64,000 nt of DNA from contig NZ_PQIG01000024.1 in NCBI RefSeq assembly GCF_012349115.1, forward strand, positions 124,001 to 188,000. Reading direction: 5' to 3'. Made by a program: the position numbers and the translations under genes. This DNA comes from Rhizobium ruizarguesonis (GTDB lineage: Bacteria; Pseudomonadota; Alphaproteobacteria; Rhizobiales; Rhizobiaceae). Of the stretch, positions 58,186 through 64,000 are shown piece by piece. The notes beneath the pieces are model-generated. The model ran no database searches and was not told the origin of the DNA. It saw only the letters and a program-made list of their open reading frames with translations. Position 1 is the first letter of the stretch; the number at the start of each line of letters is the position of its first letter.

Positions 58186-60123
58186 ATGCCGAACCGCAAA
58201 GCCATCCTAGCAGCAGCCACCTTTCTTTCGTTCTTTTCGGTGGTTCCCGCCGTCGAGGCGCAGAACGAACGCACATTGACCGAAGCGCCCGCGCAGACCG
58301 GGCCTGTCAGCATCACCTTCGATCGCGCTGAAGCCAAATACGCCATCGGCGAAGTTGTCGGCCTCTTCATCCAATCGACCGAGAACAGCTATGTCACGGT
58401 GCTGAACGTCTCGCCGAACGGTTCTGTGGTGAAGCTTTTCCCGAACAAATATCAGACCGACGCGCTCGTTGGCGCCGGCAAGCGCGTGCAGGTGCCGGAT
58501 CCGGCAAGCGGGGCCAGGCTGCAGGTTTCTGGCCCGGTCGGCCAGGAGCAGATCAAGGTCTTCTATTCCTCCAAGCCGCTGACGATCTTCGCGGATCTCG
58601 GCGGCAGCGGCGCCGGCATGTTCCGCTCCGTCGACGGCGGCATGGAAGCCGTCTCCCGCAGTCTCGAAGAAGCCCGCAGCCTCGGCACCAAGATCAGCAG
58701 CAAGACGCTGACGCTGACGACGGTCGACAGCTTGCCCGCCGCCCCGCCCGTCGCAGCCGCTCCCACGGCAAAACCGGCACCGGTCGAGCAGGCGGCAAAA
58801 CAGCCGGTCGAATCGACCAAGCCTGCGGTCACGCCGAAGCCAAAGCCGGTGAAGAAGCCGGAAACGGTGGTGGAAAAGCCGAAAAAGGTCGCGCCGAAGC
58901 CTGTCGAGCAGGCAACACAACAGCCGCCGAAGAAATACAAGATCGTCACCAATCTGGCGCCCGGCCAGGAGCTTGCCGCCGACGAACTGCAACTGATCGG
59001 TCCAGCCGACACCACCTCATCCACCAAGCCGACCCAATATAAACAGCCGACCACGCAGTATAAGCAGCCGACCCAGACGTCCCAGACGAAGATGCCCAAA
59101 CTGCCGATGCCGCAGATCAAGATGCCGCAATTCAAGCTGCCCGGCGGTTTCAGCATCAAGATGCCGCAGCTAAACCTCGGCCGTTCGGCCGAACCTGGCG
59201 AAGCCGCCGGGGCCGGCGAGGAGATCGAGGTAGCAAACGCCGATACGCCTGTTTGCACCGCCCTTCTCGACAAGCTGAACACGGCCGTTGCCGCCAAGGA
59301 TATCACGGCTGCCGCCGCTGAAGCCGACACGATCGCCGTCAGCGCCGATTGCGGGCAGTTCCAGGTGAATGCTCAACGCCGCGTCGCAGCCCTCAGGCTT
59401 TCCGCTGCCCAGGAGATGATGGCCGCCAACCAGCCGGTCGCCGATTACGAGCCGCTGCTTATCGCCGCCGATAGCCCGCAGGTGCTCTGGCAGGCTTCCG
59501 CCACGCTCGGCGAGATCTATTTCTCCGCCCGCCGCTTCGCCGATGCCGCTGCCGACTACCAGCAGGCGATCGAGATCATCAAGAACGAGACCCGCACGCC
59601 GAAGGCGCCGCCGGCCGAAACGATTTCCGATCTCATCCAGCGCGCCGCCCAGGCCCGCATCCTTGCCGCCAACCCGACCAGCGACCATCCCGAAGGCAGC
59701 TTCGTGCCGGCCGAGAAGGATCACCGCAGCGGCGTGCTCGGCGGCATCTATTCCGAGAATGTGCGCGGCATCGTGCCGGTCTCCATTCCTGTTCCGATCA
59801 CCTTCGATTTCAACAAGTCGAGCTTCACCTCGATTGGCACCGAAGCCGCTGAGGAACTGCTGGAGGCGCTGAAGGAGCAGAAGCCCGGACGCGTTATCCT
59901 CATCGGCCATACCGACCGGCGCGGCGGTGACGACTACAATCAGAAGCTTTCCGAACGCCGCGCCCAGGCCGTCGCCGATTTCCTGAAAAGCAACGGCATC
60001 GATGCGACAATCGACGCCGAAGGCCGCGGAGCATCCGAGCCGGTGGACGTGACAGCAACCGCAAACCTCACCGAAGACGACGTCGATGCGCTGAACCGCC
60101 GCGTCGAATGGCGCCGCGAATAG
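58186..60123 (+). CDS. exported DUF4384 protein with proline-rich linker and OmpA C-terminal domain
   Basis: 645 residues. Signal peptide MPNRKAILAAATFLSFFSVVPAVEAQ. DUF4384 domain at about 30-135 (YAIGEVVGLFIQSTENSYVTVLNVSPNGSVVKLFPN). A long Pro/Lys/Ala-rich linker (about 185-330) includes repeated KQPTTQYKQPTQ and KMPxLPMPQIKMPQFKLP units. A helical TPR-like part covers about 355-480. The OmpA domain at about 530-645 (VPITFDFNKSSFTSIGTEAAEELLEAL, VILIGHTDRRGGDDYNQKLSERRAQAVADFLKSNGI) should bind peptidoglycan. The start at 58186 follows AGAGGAGG. First of three linked genes sharing DUF4384; probably an anchored periplasmic scaffold. Confidence 0.85.
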   Translation: MPNRKAILAAATFLSFFSVVPAVEAQNERTLTEAPAQTGPVSITFDRAEAKYAIGEVVGLFIQSTENSYVTVLNVSPNGSVVKLFPNKYQTDALVGAGKRVQVPDPASGARLQVSGPVGQEQIKVFYSSKPLTIFADLGGSGAGMFRSVDGGMEAVSRSLEEARSLGTKISSKTLTLTTVDSLPAAPPVAAAPTAKPAPVEQAAKQPVESTKPAVTPKPKPVKKPETVVEKPKKVAPKPVEQATQQPPKKYKIVTNLAPGQELAADELQLIGPADTTSSTKPTQYKQPTTQYKQPTQTSQTKMPKLPMPQIKMPQFKLPGGFSIKMPQLNLGRSAEPGEAAGAGEEIEVANADTPVCTALLDKLNTAVAAKDITAAAAEADTIAVSADCGQFQVNAQRRVAALRLSAAQEMMAANQPVADYEPLLIAADSPQVLWQASATLGEIYFSARRFADAAADYQQAIEIIKNETRTPKAPPAETISDLIQRAAQARILAANPTSDHPEGSFVPAEKDHRSGVLGGIYSENVRGIVPVSIPVPITFDFNKSSFTSIGTEAAEELLEALKEQKPGRVILIGHTDRRGGDDYNQKLSERRAQAVADFLKSNGIDATIDAEGRGASEPVDVTATANLTEDDVDALNRRVEWRRE

Positions 60124-60145
60124 CTGGGGCGAGGGGAGTTTGGCC

Positions 60146-61762
60146 ATGTCCGCATCCGTTTCCATGGCCGCAGCACTTGCCCTCCTCGCCATGGCGGCCA
60201 CCGACAGCCTGGCAAGGGTGATCGAGGCGCCGGAGCGCGGCGCGGTCAGGGCCGTGCTGATCGGCATCGACCTCTACCGCAACGTTCCGCCGCTGCATGG
60301 CGCCGTCGCCGATGCCGAGGACCTTTCGCTTTCACTGCGCTCGGTCGGCGTCGAGGACATGACGCTGCTGAAAAATGGTGCGGCCGACCGCGAGGGTATC
60401 TTCCATGCGATCGAGGCCGTCACGGAAAGGGCGAGGCCTGGCGACCTCGTCGTGCTCGGCATTGCCGGCCACGGGTCGAGTGAGCCGGAACGCGTCAAGG
60501 GCTCGAAACCGAGCGGCCGCGACGAGGTCTATGTGCTCGCCGGCTTCGACACTCGGCTGCCCGGATCACGGGAACGCATCTTCGGTGACGAGTTCAAGGC
60601 GCTGATCCGCAATCTGGAGACCAAGGGCGCCGATGTCGTCTTCATCGCCGATACCTGCCATGCCGGCGGCATGACCCGCGACGTCGATCCGCGCGGCGCC
60701 GAGATCACCTGGCGCCAGGCGCCGTCCTATACGATCGAGGAGGACGACCTCGCGCCGATCTCGACGACGGCGGATGCACTGTCCACCGGCTTCGATTTCA
60801 AGCGGCTGACCTTTCTTGCCGCCGTCGACGAGAACACCAAGTCGCCCGAGATATCAATTCCCGGAATTCCGCAAAAACGCGGCGCGCTGAGCTATGCCAC
60901 CGCCCGCGCTTTCGAGGGGGCAGCCGATCGCAACGGCGACCGCGCCGTCAGCCGCCGCGAGCTCTTCGAATATGTGCGCCAGGCGGTCTACCAGTTCACC
61001 GACCAGCGGCAGAACATCTTTACCGAAAGTCCGCCGGGAACGGATCTCGATCGCGCCGTTGTCTATAATTACGAAGGGGCGGGAGCGCAGGCGGCGACGG
61101 AGAAATCAAACGCTCCGCTGCCTGCCGAGCCCGCGCCGATCAGCGTTGCCGCCCTCGGCTCCGAGCCGGTGCTGCAGGGGATCGATCCTGCCGTCACGCC
61201 GTTCAAGCTGACGGAGGGTGCTGATGCCGAACTCGTCTTCGATCCCGAAAAACGCGAGGCGATCGCCGGCGGCGATGTCGTCGCATCCGCCATCGGCGCC
61301 GGCGACATGCCTTTCGTCGTCGACCGGATGGCCGCGCTCGATACCCTCAAGCGGCTGTCCGAGACAAACCCGCAAACCGTGCGCGTGACGCCTTCCGACG
61401 CCGTCCATCGCGAAGGCGAGCGGGTCGGCGTCACGGTTTCGGATATTGCCAATCGCAAGCTGGTGCTCTTCGACGTCACCGGCGATGGAACCGTGCAGTT
61501 CCTCTATCCCAACGAGAAGGAGGTCGATGCTGCGATGTCTCAGACCTTCGATCTCGATCTTTCCGTCGTCGCACCTTTCGGCACGGACCTGCTCGTCGCC
61601 GTCACCTCTGAAACCCCGATGCCCGAACTTGTGGAATTCCTGAAACAGAACGACAGGCGCCGCACCGCCGGCAATATCGCCAAGCGCCTCGGCGAATTCC
61701 TGCCCGAGGGCGCACGTGTCGGATTTACGGTCCTCTATACCTCCGCCGGAGCCAAGCTATGA
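60146..61762 (+). CDS. exported caspase-like peptidase with DUF4384 domain
   Basis: 538 residues. Signal peptide-like MSASVSMAAALALLAMAATDSLA. Caspase-like domain at about 35-310: RAVLIGIDLYRNVPPLHGAVADAEDLSLSLRSVGVEDM, catalytic H109 (GIAGHGSSE) and C171 (FIADTCHAGGM), both intact. DUF4384 at about 415-535 (VHREGERVGVTVSDIANRKLVLFDVTGDGTVQFLYPN). ATG 60146 follows GAGGGGAG, 22 bases after the preceding stop. It overlaps the next gene by ATGA. Probably periplasmic. DNGDRAVSRRELFEYV-like sequence (ADRNGDRAVSRRELFEYV) resembles an EF-hand loop and may bind calcium, as in metacaspases. Confidence 0.85.
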   Translation: MSASVSMAAALALLAMAATDSLARVIEAPERGAVRAVLIGIDLYRNVPPLHGAVADAEDLSLSLRSVGVEDMTLLKNGAADREGIFHAIEAVTERARPGDLVVLGIAGHGSSEPERVKGSKPSGRDEVYVLAGFDTRLPGSRERIFGDEFKALIRNLETKGADVVFIADTCHAGGMTRDVDPRGAEITWRQAPSYTIEEDDLAPISTTADALSTGFDFKRLTFLAAVDENTKSPEISIPGIPQKRGALSYATARAFEGAADRNGDRAVSRRELFEYVRQAVYQFTDQRQNIFTESPPGTDLDRAVVYNYEGAGAQAATEKSNAPLPAEPAPISVAALGSEPVLQGIDPAVTPFKLTEGADAELVFDPEKREAIAGGDVVASAIGAGDMPFVVDRMAALDTLKRLSETNPQTVRVTPSDAVHREGERVGVTVSDIANRKLVLFDVTGDGTVQFLYPNEKEVDAAMSQTFDLDLSVVAPFGTDLLVAVTSETPMPELVEFLKQNDRRRTAGNIAKRLGEFLPEGARVGFTVLYTSAGAKL

Positions 61763-64000
61763 GCACGTCGATCAGCAGGGTCCTCAATATTGCGTCCGTC
61801 ATGCTGCTTCTGGCTGCTCCGGTGCTGGCGCAGCAGGACACCGATTTTGCCGGCGAGGATGGCGGGCGTGTCATCGGCGGCCAGGCGGCCAAGAAGGGCG
61901 AATGGCCCTGGCAGGTGAAGATCCTGGCGCCCGACCCCGAACAGCGCGGCCGCTTCGGCGGCCATTGCGGCGGCTCGCTGATCGCACCGCGCTGGATATT
62001 GACGGCCGCCCATTGCGTCACCAGCGGCCGCTCCGGCAAGCAGGATCTCTTCGCCCGCGATCTACTGATCGTCGAGGGCAAGTCGAAGATCGACAAGGTG
62101 ATCTCCGTCGACGGGCCCGACAAGCCGGGCCTTGCCGTGGAAGACGTGATCATTCACGAGGATTTCGATCGCAAGGTCTTCGCCAACGACATCGCCCTCA
62201 TCAAGCTGAGCGAACCCGCCAAATCGAAGCCGGCGATCCTTGCCTCGGCCTCGGATGACGAAGTGGAGGCCGCCGGCCACCCGGCCGTCGTCACCGGCTG
62301 GGGTTACACCAAGGCAGACCACGGCTGGGACGACAAATACCTGCCGACCGAGCTGCAGGAAGTCGAACTGCCGATCGTCCCGCGCGAGGACTGCCGCGCC
62401 GCCTATCGCGACAGCTCGATGCGGATGAACCCGATCGACGAGCGCAATGTCTGCGCAGGCTACGCCGAGGGCGGCAAGGATGCCTGCCAGGGCGACAGCG
62501 GCGGACCGCTCGTCGCCCAGCGTCCCGACAAGCGCTGGATCCAGCTCGGCATCGTCAGCTGGGGTGCCGGCTGCGCCGAGGCCGAACATTACGGTGTGTA
62601 TACCCGTGTTGCCGCCTTCCGCGACTGGATCGCCGCAAAGACCGATGGCGACGTGCCGAATGTTGACGAGCCTGCTGCCGACGATCAGGTCGCGTCCACC
62701 ACGAGCGGTGGCGGGACGAAGCAGAGGCAGTCCGGGCAGGAAGAGGCCAATCTCGCCATCACTACCCCTCCCGTCGGCGATACCGCGCCAGCCGCCACGA
62801 CCGAAATGCCGAACGCGCCCGCCGGCGATAACCCGCCGGCTGACAAGCCCGCCGTTCAGCCGCCGGTCGTCCAGACGCCGGTGATCGAAAGCTCGCCTGG
62901 CGATCGCGCGCTGTTAATCGGCATCGACGATTACGAGATGCGCGAGGCGAAACTGACCGGTTCGGCCACCGATGTGAAGGCTATGCAGGTCTTCCTCGTC
63001 AAGACGCTCGCTTACCGCCCGGAACAAATCCACACGCTGACCAACCGCAAGGCGACCCGTGAAGCAATCCTTGCCGAGATCGACGACTGGCTGGTGCGCC
63101 AGTCGACGCCCGGAAGCCGCGTCTTCCTCTATTTCAGCGGCCAGGGTTCGGAAGAAATGGGCGCCGAGGAAACGACCAGCCCGACACTGGTGGCCGTCGA
63201 TGCCAAGCTGGTGCGCGAGGCCGGTAAGGTGACCGTCACCAACCAGATCCGCGAAACCGAAATCGCCGCACGGCTGAACAGCCTCAAGGATCGCCGCGTC
63301 ACGTTGCTGATCGATGCCTGCCATGTGGGGCCCGGCAGCCGCAGCGCGGTGGCAGCGCCCTCCGGCACGGTGCGGTGCCTCGGCCCGGCGCTGGCAGCGC
63401 TCGAACCGCCGAACAAGTCAGGCAAGGAAGCGAAATTCTCCTTCGGCGGCGAAAGCGCCATGGTCTGGTCGGCCGTCAACGCGGGGCAGTGGGCCCTTGT
63501 CGATCGCGAAGCCAAGCCGCCGGTCGGCGTCTTCACCCGCCGCTTCATCGAAGGCGTGCAGGATGGCGTGGCACGCGCCGCCGACAAGCCGAATGTCAGC
63601 AATGCCGCCCTTCTCGACTATGTCCGGCGCAAATCGGACGAATATTGCCGGACGCATGCTGAGGATTGCCGCTTCACGCCGGTCCCGCAATTTTATGGCC
63701 AGCCGGATGCGCTCGGCCGGGATGTCATCACCGGCGAGGAGGCGAAGACGGCGGTCGCCGCCGTCGAGAATACGCTGAAGAGCGACAATGAGGCAGGCGT
63801 TGCCGTCGACGTGCTGCCCGGCACCGCGGTCAGCATCGGCGACAAGGTGGCGATGCGCGTCTCCACCAAAAAATCCGGTTACCTGATCCTGGTCGATATC
63901 GACGCCTCCGGCAAGCTGACGCAGCTTTTCCCGAACAAGCGCTCGATGGGCCTGAAACCATCAGCCAAAAGCGGCGACAACCGGCTCGATCCGGCCAGGC
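61759..64000 (+). CDS. exported trypsin - caspase-like - DUF4384 fusion protein (3' end outside window)
   Basis: At least 747 residues, open at the window edge. Signal peptide MSTSISRVLNIASVMLLLAAPVLAQ. An S1 trypsin-like domain covers about 37-295: VIGGQAAKKGEWPWQV, H85 (LTAAHC), D144 (NDIALIKL), S247 (GDSGGP), with D241 at the S1-pocket position, so cleavage after Arg/Lys is expected. A Pro/Thr-rich linker covers about 300-380. A caspase-like domain covers about 385-640: RALLIGIDDYEMREAKLTGSATDV, C521 (LIDACHVG), but the histidine of SGHG is Q462 (YFSGQGSEE). DUF4384 starts at about 670 (SIGDKVAMRVSTKKSGYLILVDIDASGKLTQLFPN). Overlaps the preceding caspase gene by ATGA. Confidence 0.88.
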   Translation, partial: MSTSISRVLNIASVMLLLAAPVLAQQDTDFAGEDGGRVIGGQAAKKGEWPWQVKILAPDPEQRGRFGGHCGGSLIAPRWILTAAHCVTSGRSGKQDLFARDLLIVEGKSKIDKVISVDGPDKPGLAVEDVIIHEDFDRKVFANDIALIKLSEPAKSKPAILASASDDEVEAAGHPAVVTGWGYTKADHGWDDKYLPTELQEVELPIVPREDCRAAYRDSSMRMNPIDERNVCAGYAEGGKDACQGDSGGPLVAQRPDKRWIQLGIVSWGAGCAEAEHYGVYTRVAAFRDWIAAKTDGDVPNVDEPAADDQVASTTSGGGTKQRQSGQEEANLAITTPPVGDTAPAATTEMPNAPAGDNPPADKPAVQPPVVQTPVIESSPGDRALLIGIDDYEMREAKLTGSATDVKAMQVFLVKTLAYRPEQIHTLTNRKATREAILAEIDDWLVRQSTPGSRVFLYFSGQGSEEMGAEETTSPTLVAVDAKLVREAGKVTVTNQIRETEIAARLNSLKDRRVTLLIDACHVGPGSRSAVAAPSGTVRCLGPALAALEPPNKSGKEAKFSFGGESAMVWSAVNAGQWALVDREAKPPVGVFTRRFIEGVQDGVARAADKPNVSNAALLDYVRRKSDEYCRTHAEDCRFTPVPQFYGQPDALGRDVITGEEAKTAVAAVENTLKSDNEAGVAVDVLPGTAVSIGDKVAMRVSTKKSGYLILVDIDASGKLTQLFPNKRSMGLKPSAKSGDNRLDPAR

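Noticed and set aside
1..64000. tRNA, rRNA, CRISPR arrays, transposases or prophage genes
   Set aside because: None was recognised by reading both strands; the S74 domain at 53 kb stands alone and is not evidence for a prophage.

Overview
The window is GC-rich alphaproteobacterial DNA. The gene content, the rhizobial intergenic repeats and a complete repABC replication/partition cassette point to a large plasmid or chromid of the Rhizobium etli / R. leguminosarum group. From general knowledge, the combination of repABC, cobFGHIJKLM, nadABC and a DUF1612/HTH gene beside repC recalls R. etli p42e-type replicons. That match is an inference; no database was searched.

Layout. 1-8.1 kb: the end of an alpha-2-macroglobulin gene, pbpC, treY behind a good general-stress (EcfG-type) promoter, and a copper module (CueR operator, P1B copper ATPase with YHS domains, cueR). 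8.1-10.6 kb: a small unknown gene, an ECF sigma/anti-sigma pair and a Bax-inhibitor-like membrane protein. 10.7-15.8 kb: the replication region, with a DUF1612/HTH gene, repC, an antisense ctRNA, repB, repA, two identical 16-bp parS palindromes and an inverted repeat over the repA leader. 15.9-23 kb: the aerobic cobalamin genes cobFGHIJ, cobK (opposite strand), cobL and cobM. 23-28.7 kb: a LacI-regulated cluster resembling rhizopine mocDEF (desaturase-like oxygenase, Rieske ferredoxin, ferredoxin reductase) with a TIM-barrel isomerase-like gene and a divergent PanB-like gene. 28.8-33.2 kb: nadQ-nadABC with paired operators in the nadA promoter.

33.2-40.2 kb: a decayed stretch, then a purine-type uptake and oxidation cluster (NMT1-type ABC transporter, 2-oxoglutarate/Fe(II) oxygenase, LysR regulator, cytosine-deaminase-like amidohydrolase). 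It carries two copies of a small structured RNA that I read as the NMT1-motif (xanthine-I) riboswitch. 40.7-45.8 kb: a BTAD/TPR regulator, an unannotated 47-residue peptide gene, ycaO and tfuA. This is a candidate thioamide-type RiPP locus and the most likely undescribed system here. 46-50.2 kb: a non-phosphorylating L-fucose-type catabolic cluster with an IclR regulator. 50.4-64 kb: a run of exported proteins, namely a caspase-Sel1 protein, an S74-domain lipoprotein, an ICMT-like membrane methyltransferase, an NlpC/P60-type protein, a DUF4384-OmpA protein, a caspase-DUF4384 protein and a trypsin-caspase-DUF4384 fusion cut by the window edge. The caspase unit of that fusion has lost its catalytic histidine.

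Most genes sit in tight operons with ATGA or short overlaps. I saw no tRNA, rRNA, CRISPR array or intact insertion sequence. All identifications rest on reading motifs by eye, so functions of unfamiliar proteins are stated cautiously.
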